Of a stretch of 64,000 nucleotides of DNA, positions 1-8,796 are shown piece after piece (positions within the stretch are counted from its first letter, which is position 1; each line of letters begins with the position of its first letter). Location: NCBI RefSeq assembly GCF_021026295.1, contig NZ_JAJNDA010000018.1, forward strand, positions 1 to 64,000, read 5' to 3'. The notes under the pieces were generated by a model. That model was given only the letters and a program-made list of their open reading frames with translations, was not told the DNA's origin and did no database searches. A program made the position numbers and the translations under genes. Source of the DNA: Actinomycetospora soli. Its GTDB lineage: Bacteria; Actinomycetota; Actinomycetes; Mycobacteriales; Pseudonocardiaceae.

Positions 1-156
1 CCGGCGCGGGGGCCGACCCCGTCTGCGGCGGAATCTCGGTCGTCCGGTCCGGCGCGGGCGCCGACCCCGTCTGCGGCGGAATCTCGGTCGTCCGGTCCGG
101 CGCGGGCGCCGACCCCGTCTGCGGCGGGATCTCGGTCGTCCGGTCCGGGGTGATCT
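1..156. repeat. 48-bp in-frame tandem repeat in the ftsY linker
   Basis: The word CGGTCGTCCGG recurs at 37, 85 and 133, giving a 48-bp period with near-identical units that continue off the left edge. On the coding (minus) strand each unit reads DRTTEIPPQTGSAPAP. Shorter, diverged DRTTE units continue to about position 260. The period is a multiple of three, so copy number can change without breaking the frame. Confidence 0.9.
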
Positions 157-703
157 CGGTCGTCCGGTCGGCCGGCGGCGCGACCTCCGTCGTCCGCTCC
201 GGCGCGGCCGGCGTGACCTCGGTGGTCCGGTCCGGGACGGCGGGCGCGACGTCGGTCGTGCCCTCCGGTGCGGCCGGGGGCGCCTCGGTGACCCGCGAGG
301 ACGAGGGCGGCGCCTGCGTGCTCGACGGCTCGGCCGGGGCCGGCTCGGCCGAGGGCGTCTCGATGGTGGGCGGGGTCGGGCCGACCGCGGGCCGGTCCTT
401 CGTCGCCGCGCCACCAGCCGCCCCACCAGCGGCCCCGCCACCGGCCGAGAACGAGAACCCGCCCCCGGCCGAGTAGCTGCCCTTCGTGGGCTTCGGCGGC
501 TCGGCCTGCTCCTCGGCCTCGTCGCGCAGGGAGATGCGGCGGCGGCGGGCGAGCACCAGCCCGACGATCAGCACCAGGAGGAGCACCACCACGACGACCG
601 CGACGATGATCCCGGTCAGCACGCCCGGCGAGAGCCCGGCGGCGGGGGCCTGCGCGAGCAGGTCCCGGGTCGAGGAGTCGAGGGTGGTCAGCGGCGAACT
701 CAC
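1..703 (-). CDS. ftsY: Signal recognition particle receptor FtsY, N-terminal part (runs off the window)
   Basis: Only the membrane-anchor and linker portion is present; the NG GTPase domain would lie beyond the window. The protein starts VSSPLTTLDSS, then has one strong hydrophobic segment (about residues 27-50, ending in LARRRR), an acidic stretch, a Gly/Ala-rich stretch, and a long Pro/Thr/Glu-rich linker made of DRTTE repeats. FtsY docks SRP-ribosome complexes at the membrane; actinobacterial FtsY carries an N-terminal transmembrane helix, and ftsY directly follows smc on the same strand in this phylum, which supports the name. GTG at 703 has AGGA 8 nt upstream; an in-frame ATG at 712 is an alternative start. 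The identification rests on architecture and position because the GTPase motifs are not visible. Confidence 0.75.
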   Translation of the reverse strand, partial: MSSPLTTLDSSTRDLLAQAPAAGLSPGVLTGIIVAVVVVVLLLVLIVGLVLARRRRISLRDEAEEQAEPPKPTKGSYSAGGGFSFSAGGGAAGGAAGGAATKDRPAVGPTPPTIETPSAEPAPAEPSSTQAPPSSSRVTEAPPAAPEGTTDVAPAVPDRTTEVTPAAPERTTEVAPPADRTTEITPDRTTEIPPQTGSAPAPDRTTEIPPQTGSAPAPDRTTEIPPQTGSAPAP

Positions 704-773
704 GACCCCCATCCTGTCAGCCGTGCGGCACCGCCGACGGCCGCACGGGCCGGAACCCCGACTTCGGGGCGCC

Positions 774-1244
774 TCAGCCGAGCAGCGACAGCAGCGTCGT
801 CACCCCGACGCCGAGGAGCGCGAGCGCCAGCAGGAGACCGGCGAGCAGCACGGCCACCCCCCGCGTCGGCTGCGGCACCGGACCGAGGGTCCCGGCGCCG
901 GGCAGCACCGGCGCGCGGTAGAACACGTCCACGGTGTGGCCGGCCGCCACGGGCACCGCCTCGACGACGCGGCCCCAGCCGTCGCCCCGGTCGACCGCGA
1001 TCTCCACGCGGTGCCGTCCCGGCGGCAGGGCGATGTCGGTGCGCCCCCACGGGATGCTGAGCGGCAGGTCGTCGACCAGGACGGTCACGGTGTGGGTCGC
1101 GAGGAACGGGGCGAGCGAGCTGTGGGAGGCGTCGACGACGAGGTGCCCGACGGCGGGCTGCGGGGCGGAGGACATCCGCCAGGACCGGCGGGCGGCCGGG
1201 GCACGCTCGGCCTGCGCGTCGCGTCTGGGCTGGAGCACCGTCAT
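774..1244 (-). CDS. Hypothetical protein with C-terminal membrane anchor
   Basis: A 156-aa protein not assigned to a family. The N-terminal part is charged; the middle (about residues 35-115) looks like a compact beta-rich domain with the pattern LPPGRHRVEI, resembling folds that handle extracytoplasmic ligands; the last 30 residues are a single hydrophobic helix (VAVLLAGLLLALALLGVG). It lies between smc and ftsY on the same strand. ATG at 1244 (MTVLQPRR) was chosen because a purine-rich GGGAGGGTGGG stretch sits just upstream; a shorter form from MSSAPQ at 1175 is possible, and the reading frame is open back to 1313. Confidence 0.6.
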   Translation of the reverse strand: MTVLQPRRDAQAERAPAARRSWRMSSAPQPAVGHLVVDASHSSLAPFLATHTVTVLVDDLPLSIPWGRTDIALPPGRHRVEIAVDRGDGWGRVVEAVPVAAGHTVDVFYRAPVLPGAGTLGPVPQPTRGVAVLLAGLLLALALLGVGVTTLLSLLG

Positions 1245-1378
1245 CCCGACCCACCCTCCCCCGGGGGAGCCCCCGCTCCCCTGCCCGACGAGGTCGACGG
1301 TAAGCCTGGTCAACGCCGTGCGGCATTCCCCGTGCGCGTCGTTCGTCGGTCACGGATGCGTGACGTGATGATCACGCA

Positions 1379-1393
1379 GCGCTATCATAGCGC
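1379..1393. promoter_or_regulatory. Perfect dyad between smc and the small membrane protein gene
   Basis: GCGCTATcATAGCGC is a 7+7 perfect inverted repeat with a one-base centre, too tight for a hairpin, so a protein-binding site is the more natural reading. A second dyad, CGTGA..TCACG, lies at about 1359-1376. Both sit upstream of the minus-strand gene that starts at 1244. No regulator is assigned. Confidence 0.4.
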
Positions 1394-1402
1394 GACACAG
1401 CG

Positions 1403-4400
1403 TCACGGCACGGGCGAGGGGTCCGCTCGGGCGAGTGGTCCCGGCGCGTCGGCGCCGCGCAGCCGCTGCGAGACCACCGCGGTGATGCCGTCGCCGCGCA
1501 TGCTCACGCCGTAGAGCGCGTCGGCGATCTCCATCGTCGGCTTCTGGTGGGTGATGATCACCAGCTGGGAGGTGCGCCGCAGGTCGTCGAGCAGCGAGAT
1601 CAGCCGGCGCAGGTTCGCGTCGTCGAGCGCCGCCTCGACCTCGTCCATCACGTAGAACGGCGACGGGCGGGCCCGGAAGATCGCGACGAGCATCGCCACG
1701 GCCGTCAGCGACTTCTCGCCGCCCGAGAGCAGCGAGAGCCGCTTGACCTTCTTGCCGGGTGGCCGGGCCTCCACCTCGACGCCGGTGGTCAGCAGGTCGT
1801 CGGGGTCGGTGAGCACCAGCCGGCCGTCCCCGCCCGGGAACAGCACGGGGAACACGACCTCGAACTCCCGCGCCACGTCGGCGAAGGCCTCGGCGAACAC
1901 GTCGAGGATGCGCTGGTCGACGTCGGCCACCACCGAGAGGAGGTCGCGCTTCGAGGCCTTGACGTCCTCGAGCTGGGTCGACAGGAAGCGGTAGCGCTCC
2001 TCCAGCGCCGCGTACTCCTCGAGCGCCAGCGGGTTGACCTTGCCGAGCGTGCCCAGCTCCTTCTCCGCCCGGGCGGCACGCCGCTGCTGCTCCGCCCGGT
2101 CGTAGGGCATGGGCGGCGGCATCGAGACCTGTTCGCCCCGCTCGCGGGCCGCCGTGACCTCGGCGACCTCGGCCTCGCTCGGCGGGATGCCCGCCTCCGG
2201 CCCGTACTCCCGCACGAGGTCCTCGAGGCCGATCCCGAACCGCTCGACGATCGACTCCTCGAGCTGCGCGAGGCGGGTCCGCTGCTCGGCGCGCAGGACC
2301 TCGTCACGGTGCACCGCGTCGGTGAGCCGCTCGAGCGTCTGCTGCAGGCCCCGGGTCCGCTCCCGGACCCCGTCGAGCTCGGCCGTCCGCGCCTGCCGCG
2401 CCGCGGCCAGCCGGTCGCGCGCCTCGGCCGCCGCCGCGAGCGAACCCGCGATCCGGTCGACCCCGGCCCGCCCGTGCTCGAGGATCTCGTCGAGCAGGGC
2501 GGCCTGCCGCTCCCGTTCCCGACGACGGGTCGCGGCGCGTTCCCGCTGCTCGCGCTCGGCGCGGGCCCGGTGGCGCAACGCCTCGGCCCGCCCGGTCACC
2601 GCGCGCGCCCGCTCCTCGGCGGTGCGCAGCGCGAGCCGCCCCTCGACCTCGGCGGCGCGCGCGGCGTTCAGGGCCGCGGCCGCGGCGTCGCGGGCACTCA
2701 CGTCGGTGCCGTCCGCGTCGTCCGAGGCGTCGGTGTCGGCCTGGTCGGTGGCCATCTCCAGCCGCTCGGTGAGGTCGTCGAGCTCGGCGCGCCGATCCTC
2801 GCGGGCGGCCTCCACCGTGGCGCGGCGCTCCGTGAGGCGGGTGAGCTCGGCCTCGGCGCCGCGCACGGTCTCGGCCAGCCCGCCCAGCCGGCGGGCCCGC
2901 TCGGCGCGCCGGGCCTCGTCCTGCGCGCGCCGGGCGTCGGCCGCGCGCCGCCGCTCGGTGTCGGCGCGCCGGGCGTCGTCCCGGACCTGCCGGGCGACCC
3001 CGACCTCCGCCCGCGCCGCCGCCTCCGCCTGCCGCGCCGCCTCCAGCGCGGCCGCCGCCGTCCTCTCGGCGCGCTCCGCGTCGGCGAGCCGGTCCCCCGC
3101 CTCGTCGGCGGCCGACTGCATCTCCAGGATCGACCGGTTGCCCGACGGGCCGCCGACCGCCCACGCCCCGCCGAGCACGTCGCCGGACCGGGTGGCCGCG
3201 GTCAGCTCCGGGTGCGCGGCCACGAGGGTGCGCGCCGCGGCGAGGTCGTCCACCACGACCACGCCGGCCAGCAGCCGGGCCACCGCGCCGGCGACGGCGT
3301 CGGGCGCGCGGACCAGGTCGGCCGCCCAGACGGCCCCGGCCGGCGCCACACCCGGCAGCGCGCCGGCCTCCGGACCGGCCACCAGCAGGCCCGCACGTCC
3401 CGCGTCGCTGGCGTGCAGGTGGGCGAGCGCGTCGGCGGCGGCGTCGACGCCCGTGACCACCACCGCGTCGGCCACCGGGCCCAGCGCCGCCGTCACCGCC
3501 GTCTCGTCACCCGGCCCGACCCGCAGCAGGGCCGCGACGGACCCGAGCACCCCGTCCCGGCCGCCGGCGAGCAGCTCCCCCGCGCCGTCGCGCCGGGTGA
3601 GGGTCAGCTCGAGGGCCTCGACCCGCGCCTTCCAGTGCGCCCGGTCCCGCTCGGCGTCGCGGTGCGCCGCGCCCGCCCGGTCGACCTCCGCCCGCCCCTG
3701 TTCGTGCCGCTCGGTGGCGGCGTCGAAGGCCGCCTCGGGATCGGGCGCGTCCTCGGCCACCGCGGACGCCGCCTCGGGCTCCCCCGGCCCGCCGCCGTCG
3801 GCCTCGTCCGACGCGGCCTCCGCCTCGGCGAGCTCCGCCCGGGCGGTCGCGGCGCGGGCCGTGGTCTCGCCGATCGACGCGGCCAGCGTCTCGAGCTCCT
3901 CGACGGCCGCCGCGACCCGGCCGCGCTGCGTCTCCACCTGCCCCGCGAGCCGGGCGAGGCCCTCCCGGCGGTCGGCCGCCGCCCGGGTGGCGGCCGCGAC
4001 GCGGCGGTCGGCCGCCTCCAGCGTCTCCTCCGCGTCCTCCCGGCGGGCGGCGGCGTCCTCGAGGGACTCCCGGGCGAGGGCGACCTCCTCGGCGAGCGTG
4101 GCCTCGTTCTCGGCGGCCGACGCCGCCTGCCGCTCGAGCTCGTCCGGGTCGGGTCCCGAGGCGGGCTCCTCCGCCCCGGTCAGGTGCCGGTGCCGTTCGG
4201 CCGCGAGCGCGACCGTGCCGCGCAGGCGCTCGGCGAGCGAGGAGAGCCGGTGGTGCGCCTCCCGCGCCCGCTCGTAGGCCGGGGCGTCGACCTCGAGGGC
4301 GGCCTCCAGCTCCTCCATCGCCGCCGACTCGACCGCGAGCGCCCGCTCGGTCTCGTCGCGGCGCCGCCGGGCCTCGTCCTCGTCCGCCGCGTCGCGGGCG

Positions 4401-5122
4401 ATCGTGCCCCGCAGCGTCACGAGGTCGTCGGCGGCGAGGCGCAGCCGCGCGTCGCGCAGGTCGGCCTGGATGGTCTGCGCCCGCCGCGCGATCTCGGCCT
4501 GCCGCCCCAGGGGCTTGAGCTGGCGGCGCAGCTCGGTGGTGAGGTCGCCGAGGCGGGCGAGGTTGGACTCCATCGCCTCGAGCTTGCGGAGCGCCTTCTC
4601 CTTGCGCTTGCGGTGCTTGAGGACGCCCGCCGCCTCCTCGATGAAGGCCCGGCGCTCCTCCGGCCGCGACTGCAGGATCGCGTCGAGCTGGCCCTGGCCG
4701 ACGAGCACGTGCAGCTCGCGCCCGATGCCGGAGTCGCTCAGCAGCTCCTGCACGTCGAGCAGGCGGCAGGAGCTCCCGTTGATCTCGTACTCGCCGGCGC
4801 CCGAGCGGAACACGCGCCGGGTGATCGACACCTCGCTGTACTCGATGGGCAGCGCGCCGTCGCTGTTGTCGATCGTCAGCGTCACCTCGGCCCGGCCCAG
4901 CGGGGCGCGCCCGGACGTGCCGGCGAAGATGACGTCCTCCATCTTCCCGCCGCGCAGCGCCTTCGCGCCCTGCTCGCCGAGCACCCAGCTGATGGCGTCG
5001 ACGACGTTGGACTTGCCGGAGCCGTTCGGGCCCACCACACAGGTGATGCCGGGCTCGAAGCGCAGGGTGGTCGAGGACGCGAAGGACTTGAAGCCCTTGA
5101 GCGTCAGGCTCTTCAGATGCAC
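1403..5122 (-). CDS. smc: Chromosome segregation protein SMC
   Basis: A 1239-aa structural maintenance of chromosomes ATPase, the core of the condensin-like complex that organises and segregates the chromosome. The N-terminal ATPase half has Walker A GPNGSGKS at residues 31-38. Long Arg/Glu/Ala-rich coiled coils flank a hinge at about residues 510-670. The C-terminal head carries the ABC signature LSGGEKSLTAVAML and Walker B FYVMDEVEAALDD. Length is normal for an actinobacterial SMC. It is followed on the same strand by a small membrane protein gene and ftsY, the usual smc-ftsY order. Start MHLKSLTLKGFKSF is the canonical SMC N-terminus. Confidence 0.98.
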   Translation of the reverse strand: MHLKSLTLKGFKSFASSTTLRFEPGITCVVGPNGSGKSNVVDAISWVLGEQGAKALRGGKMEDVIFAGTSGRAPLGRAEVTLTIDNSDGALPIEYSEVSITRRVFRSGAGEYEINGSSCRLLDVQELLSDSGIGRELHVLVGQGQLDAILQSRPEERRAFIEEAAGVLKHRKRKEKALRKLEAMESNLARLGDLTTELRRQLKPLGRQAEIARRAQTIQADLRDARLRLAADDLVTLRGTIARDAADEDEARRRRDETERALAVESAAMEELEAALEVDAPAYERAREAHHRLSSLAERLRGTVALAAERHRHLTGAEEPASGPDPDELERQAASAAENEATLAEEVALARESLEDAAARREDAEETLEAADRRVAAATRAAADRREGLARLAGQVETQRGRVAAAVEELETLAASIGETTARAATARAELAEAEAASDEADGGGPGEPEAASAVAEDAPDPEAAFDAATERHEQGRAEVDRAGAAHRDAERDRAHWKARVEALELTLTRRDGAGELLAGGRDGVLGSVAALLRVGPGDETAVTAALGPVADAVVVTGVDAAADALAHLHASDAGRAGLLVAGPEAGALPGVAPAGAVWAADLVRAPDAVAGAVARLLAGVVVVDDLAAARTLVAAHPELTAATRSGDVLGGAWAVGGPSGNRSILEMQSAADEAGDRLADAERAERTAAAALEAARQAEAAARAEVGVARQVRDDARRADTERRRAADARRAQDEARRAERARRLGGLAETVRGAEAELTRLTERRATVEAAREDRRAELDDLTERLEMATDQADTDASDDADGTDVSARDAAAAALNAARAAEVEGRLALRTAEERARAVTGRAEALRHRARAEREQRERAATRRRERERQAALLDEILEHGRAGVDRIAGSLAAAAEARDRLAAARQARTAELDGVRERTRGLQQTLERLTDAVHRDEVLRAEQRTRLAQLEESIVERFGIGLEDLVREYGPEAGIPPSEAEVAEVTAARERGEQVSMPPPMPYDRAEQQRRAARAEKELGTLGKVNPLALEEYAALEERYRFLSTQLEDVKASKRDLLSVVADVDQRILDVFAEAFADVAREFEVVFPVLFPGGDGRLVLTDPDDLLTTGVEVEARPPGKKVKRLSLLSGGEKSLTAVAMLVAIFRARPSPFYVMDEVEAALDDANLRRLISLLDDLRRTSQLVIITHQKPTMEIADALYGVSMRGDGITAVVSQRLRGADAPGPLARADPSPVP
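2516..2531 (+). repeat. Copy 1 of the 16-base word TTCCCGACGACGGGTC
   Basis: Exact copy inside smc, antisense to the gene. An imperfect palindrome (CCCGACgACGGG type). See the finding on its + strand bias. Confidence 0.7.
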
Positions 5123-5154
5123 CGCCGACCCCCGTTCCCGACCTCACGGGCAAG

Positions 5155-5865
5155 CTACGCGACCGGTCCGACAGCCTCCCGCAGCACCGCCGCCGCCCCG
5201 TCGGCGCCGTCCCCGAGCGCCCCCGAGCGGTCGATCGCCGACACCGCCGCCACCACCCGCCCCTCCGACCACACCGGCACCGCCACCGCGACGGCGCCCG
5301 GCACGAGCCGACCGCTGCTCCCGGTCTCGCAGCCCGTCTCCCGGATCCGCTCGAAGTCGGCCAGGAGCGCGAGCGCCGCCGCCAGATCGTCCGGCCGGGC
5401 CGCCCGCACCACCGCCTGCCGGGCCGCCGCCGACAGGTGCGCCCCGAGCACGCGGCCCGCCGCCGTGTCGACGAGCGGGCGGCGGATCTGCGAGGACAGC
5501 GCGTAGTCGAAGGCCTCGTCGGCGCCCGCCCAGTCGACCCACACCGCGTCGTCTCCCACCCGCACCGCGAGCTGCACGGGCAGGCCGAGCCGCCCGGACA
5601 CCCCGGCCAGCGTCGCGTGCCGCACCGGCACCGCCGGCCGCCCGGCGCGCACCGAGAGCACCGAGGGCGCCGGACCGAGCGTGTAGCGCCGCCGGTCCTC
5701 GTCGAGGTAGCCCACGGCGACGAGCCCGTCGACGAGCTTCTGCACCGACGACACCGGCGCGTCGACCGCCCGCGCGAGCTCGGTCAGCGACGCCCCGGGC
5801 CGGGCGACGGCCGCCTCGAGCAGCTCGGCCACCCGGTCGACGGTCCGGTGGTGCCTGTTACCCAT
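5155..5865 (-). CDS. IclR-family transcriptional regulator of the adjacent catabolic operon
   Basis: A 236-aa IclR protein: N-terminal winged HTH (about residues 8-65, SLTELARAVDAPVSSVQKLV) followed by the effector-binding domain (from about residue 75). It is transcribed away from the CaiB-Adc-dehydrogenase operon starting at 5923, which it probably controls; a near-perfect dyad overlaps its own start codon and suggests autoregulation. Such regulators usually sense a substrate or CoA-pathway intermediate; the ligand here cannot be read from the sequence. It sits 32 bp beyond the smc start, in the position often held by other genes in related genomes. Confidence 0.88.
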   Translation of the reverse strand: MGNRHHRTVDRVAELLEAAVARPGASLTELARAVDAPVSSVQKLVDGLVAVGYLDEDRRRYTLGPAPSVLSVRAGRPAVPVRHATLAGVSGRLGLPVQLAVRVGDDAVWVDWAGADEAFDYALSSQIRRPLVDTAAGRVLGAHLSAAARQAVVRAARPDDLAAALALLADFERIRETGCETGSSGRLVPGAVAVAVPVWSEGRVVAAVSAIDRSGALGDGADGAAAVLREAVGPVA

Positions 5866-5874
5866 ATGCGTAAC
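5857..5874. promoter_or_regulatory. Probable IclR operator
   Basis: GTTACCCATATGCGTAAC is an 18-bp palindrome broken by one C:C pair, with a CATATG core. It covers the start codon of the IclR gene and lies about 50 bp upstream of the CaiB start, so one bound dimer could repress both directions. A TTGCGG at 5886 with TAACGT 18 nt further on is a weak promoter candidate for the + operon. Confidence 0.55.
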
Positions 5875-5922
5875 CGTATCTCACATTGCGGAGAATTACT
5901 TAGCACGCCTAACGTCGAGGCC

Positions 5923-7137
5923 ATGACGACCACAGCGCTCGACGGAGTCCGGGTCATCGACCTCGCGACCGTGGTGATGGGTCCCTACGCGGCCCAGATC
6001 CTCGGTGACCTCGGGGCCGACGTCATCAAGGTCGAGGCGCCGGGCGGCGACAGCGCCCGCCTCGCCCCGCCCGCCCGGCACCCCGGGATGGGCCACCTCG
6101 CCCTCAACGTCAACCGGAACAAGCGCTCGGTCACGCTCGACCTCAAGTCCGCGGACGGGAAGGCGGCCTTCCGCGACCTCGTCGCGAGCGCCGACATCCT
6201 CATCACCAACATGCGGCCCGGCGCGCTCGACCGCCTCGGCATCTCGCACGCTGAGCTCGCGGAGATCAACCCGCGGCTCATCACCTGCCGCGCCCAGGGC
6301 TTCCGCGCCGACTCCGAGCTCGCCGACCGCGCCGCCTACGACGAGATCGTCCAGGCCGCGTCGGGCATGACCGACATCGTCCGCCGCGCCACGGGCACCC
6401 CCAGCTACGTGCCGACGGTGCTGGCCGACAAGGTCTGCGCGCTCACCATCGCCTACTCGGTGCTCGCCGCGCTGGTCCACCAGCGCGCCACCGGGCAGGG
6501 CCAGGAGGTCGAGGTGCCGATGGCGGACACGATGCTCGCCTTCACCCTCGTCGAGCACCTCTCGGGCCACACCTTCCTTCCCGACGCCGGGTCGACCGGC
6601 TTCAACCGGTCCCTCGCGGCCGGGCACGCGGCGGTCGCGACGAAGGACGGGTGGGCGTGCATCCTGCCCTACAGCCCGCGCAACATCGCCGACTTCTTCG
6701 CCGCCGCGGGCCGCGACGACCTCGCGACCGACGAGCGCTTCGTCGACCGCACGCAGCTCTCCCGTCACCAGGAGGAGCTCTACGGCGAGATCGCCGCGAT
6801 CGCCCCGACCCGCACCACCGACGACTGGGCGGCGCTCTGCGCGGAGCACTCGATCCCGTTCGCCCCGGTGCTCGACCTGGAGACCGCCCACGAGGACCCC
6901 TACGTCGTCGACGGCGGCCTGCTCACCGAGCAGGAGCACCCCACCGAGGGCCCGTACCGGTCGATCGGCTTCCCGGTCCGGTTCTCGCAGACCCCCGCAG
7001 GCATGCGCACCCCGACCCCGCCACAGGGCGCCGACACCGCCGACGTCCTGCGTGAGCTGGGCCGTACCGAGGAGCAGATCGCGGAGATGACGGCGGGAGA
7101 CGCAGCGCAGCGGAGCTCGACCGGAGGTGCGCGGTGA
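5923..7137 (+). CDS. CaiB/BaiF family (class III) CoA transferase
   Basis: 404 aa. Family III CoA transferases move CoA from one acyl-CoA to a free acid through an aspartyl-CoA intermediate. The N-terminus LDGVRVIDLATVVMGPYAA and the GGDSAR nucleotide loop are typical, and Asp169 in PTVLADKVCAL aligns by position with the catalytic aspartate of formyl-CoA transferase. First gene of a four-gene operon; its stop overlaps the GTG of the decarboxylase gene (GTGA). It would activate the substrate for the following CoA-dependent steps. The start was set at ATG 5923 because upstream codons of the open frame belong to the IclR region. The acid substrate is unknown. Confidence 0.92.
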   Translation: MTTTALDGVRVIDLATVVMGPYAAQILGDLGADVIKVEAPGGDSARLAPPARHPGMGHLALNVNRNKRSVTLDLKSADGKAAFRDLVASADILITNMRPGALDRLGISHAELAEINPRLITCRAQGFRADSELADRAAYDEIVQAASGMTDIVRRATGTPSYVPTVLADKVCALTIAYSVLAALVHQRATGQGQEVEVPMADTMLAFTLVEHLSGHTFLPDAGSTGFNRSLAAGHAAVATKDGWACILPYSPRNIADFFAAAGRDDLATDERFVDRTQLSRHQEELYGEIAAIAPTRTTDDWAALCAEHSIPFAPVLDLETAHEDPYVVDGGLLTEQEHPTEGPYRSIGFPVRFSQTPAGMRTPTPPQGADTADVLRELGRTEEQIAEMTAGDAAQRSSTGGAR

Positions 7138-7870
7138 ACACCGAGCAGATCCTCCGCGCCGGCACGACGCCGCTGACCGCGCCCGCCTTCCCGCCCGGGT
7201 CGCACCGCTTCACCGACCGCGAGTACCTCAACGTCGTCTACCGGACCGACCCCGACGCGTTCCGTGCCGCGCTCCCCGAACCGCTCGAGGTCGTCGAGCC
7301 GCTGGTGCGCTTCGAGGTGATGCGCAGGGCGACGTCGACGGCTTCGGCCCCTACACCGAGTGCGGCCAGGCCCTGACCTGCGCGTTCGACGGCGAGCAGG
7401 GCGAGTACCTGCACGCGATGTACCTCGACAACGCGCCCGCGACCTTCGCCGGCCGCGAGCAGAGCGCCTACCCCAAGGCGTTCGGCTCGCCGCGGCTGTG
7501 GGTCGAGCAGGGCACGCTGGTCGGGCAGCTGCACGTCGGCTCCCTGCCGGTCGCCACCGCGACGACGGCCTACGAGCACGCGCCCCTGGACCCCGACGAG
7601 GCCCGCGCGCAGGTCGGCGTCCCGACCTTCGCCGTGAAGCTCGCCCCCGGCCGCGGCGGCCCGACCTCCGCCGTCCTGCAGCGCACCCGCATCACCGACC
7701 TGACGGTGAAGGAGGCGTGGCGCGGCCCGGCCCGCCTCGAGCTGCACGCCCACGTCATGGCCCCGCTGGCCGACCTGCCCGTGCTCGAGGTCCTCGGGGC
7801 CTCGCACGTGCTCACCGACCTCACGCTCGCGCCCTTCACCACCGTGCACGACTACCTGGAGGCACGATGA
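7134..7870 (+). pseudogene. Acetoacetate decarboxylase family gene with a frameshift
   Basis: Starts MNTEQILRAGTTPL at GTG 7134 and reads as an acetoacetate decarboxylase (Adc) up to FEVMR near 7325; the homologous continuation GDVDGFGPYTECGQAL lies in another frame and runs to 7870. Inserting one base near 7326 (for example restoring an ATG codon before GGC GAC) rejoins the two parts into a protein of about 245 aa, the usual family length. The Schiff-base lysine motif is present as SAYPKAFGSP, but the second lysine that follows it in clostridial Adc is Ala here. ATGA overlap with the next gene. Either a genuine inactivation or a base-calling error; the rest of the gene is well conserved, which slightly favours a recent event or an error. 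Confidence 0.85.
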
Positions 7871-8796
7871 GGATCACCGAGATCGGCGCCGGCACGATCG
7901 GCGTCAGCTGGACCGTGCTGCACGCCGCGCACGGGCACGAGGTCACGGTCACCGACCCGCGCCCCGACCTCGACGAGGTCGTCCGCGACGGCGTGCGGCA
8001 GTTCGCCCCCGCGCTCGGCGCGGACGCCGACGAGCTGCTCGGCCGCATCCGCACCGAGCCCGGGCTCGCACCCGCCGTCGGGAACGCGGAGGTGGTCCAG
8101 GAGCAGGGACCGGAGCGGCTCGGCGTCAAGCAGGAGATCTTCACGACGGCGGGTGCGGCGGCTCCCGTCGACGCGCTCCTGCTCACGTCGACCTCGGGCA
8201 TCGTCGCGAGCGACATCGCGGCGGACCTCGACGCCGGCGTCGCCGCGCGCCTCGTCGTCGCGCACCCGTTCAACCCGCCGCACCTGCTGCCGCTCGTCGA
8301 GGTGGTCGCCGGGGCGAGGACCGCGCCGGAGACCGTCGAGCGGGCCGCGGCGTTCCTGCGCTCGGTCGGCCGCGACCCGGTGGTGGAGCACCGGGAGGTG
8401 TCCGGCTTCGTCGCGAACCGCCTGCAGTCGGCCCTCTTCCGCGAGGCGGTGAGCCTCGTGCGCGGCGGCGTCGTGTCGCCGGCGGAGCTCGATCGCGTGG
8501 TCACCGGGTCCCTCGGCCCGCGCTGGGCCACCGGCGGCCCGTTCCTGTCCTTCCACCTCGGCGGCGGGGCGGGCGGACTGCGCCACATGCTGACCCACCT
8601 CGGGCCCGGTATGAGTCGGCGCTGGGCCGACCTGGGGAACCCCACCCTCGACGACGAGACGGTCGAGGCCCTGGTGACGGGCACCGAGGCCGCCTACGGC
8701 GACGACTACCGGGCCCTGACCGACGCGCGCGACCGCGCGCAGGTCGCCGTCCTGCGGACCCGTGAGACCACCGAGAGCACGGAGGAGTCCCGATGA
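7867..8796 (+). CDS. 3-hydroxyacyl-CoA dehydrogenase family NAD-dependent dehydrogenase (carnitine dehydrogenase/lambda-crystallin-like)
   Basis: 309 aa. The Rossmann dinucleotide motif GAGTIG is at residues 6-11, and HPFNPPHLLPLVEVV is the hallmark seen in carnitine dehydrogenase and lambda-crystallin type enzymes; the C-terminal helical domain includes EVSGFVANRLQSALFREA. It oxidises a 3-hydroxy substrate with NAD. It overlaps the decarboxylase gene upstream (ATGA) and the acyl-CoA dehydrogenase gene downstream (ATGA), so all are translationally coupled. Whether the substrate is a CoA ester or a free hydroxy acid such as carnitine cannot be decided from the sequence. The first strand reads ITEIGAG rather than the common VAVIGAG. 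Confidence 0.85.
   Translation: MRITEIGAGTIGVSWTVLHAAHGHEVTVTDPRPDLDEVVRDGVRQFAPALGADADELLGRIRTEPGLAPAVGNAEVVQEQGPERLGVKQEIFTTAGAAAPVDALLLTSTSGIVASDIAADLDAGVAARLVVAHPFNPPHLLPLVEVVAGARTAPETVERAAAFLRSVGRDPVVEHREVSGFVANRLQSALFREAVSLVRGGVVSPAELDRVVTGSLGPRWATGGPFLSFHLGGGAGGLRHMLTHLGPGMSRRWADLGNPTLDDETVEALVTGTEAAYGDDYRALTDARDRAQVAVLRTRETTESTEESR

Noticed and set aside
1547-5506. A 1319-aa open frame opposite smc
   Set aside because: High-GC shadow frame: composition is Arg/Gly/Leu/His repeats without motifs, and smc is unambiguous on the other strand.
7127-7870. A separate 247-aa gene in the second frame of the Adc locus
   Set aside because: Its first 65 residues are non-homologous shadow; only the part after the frameshift is decarboxylase sequence.
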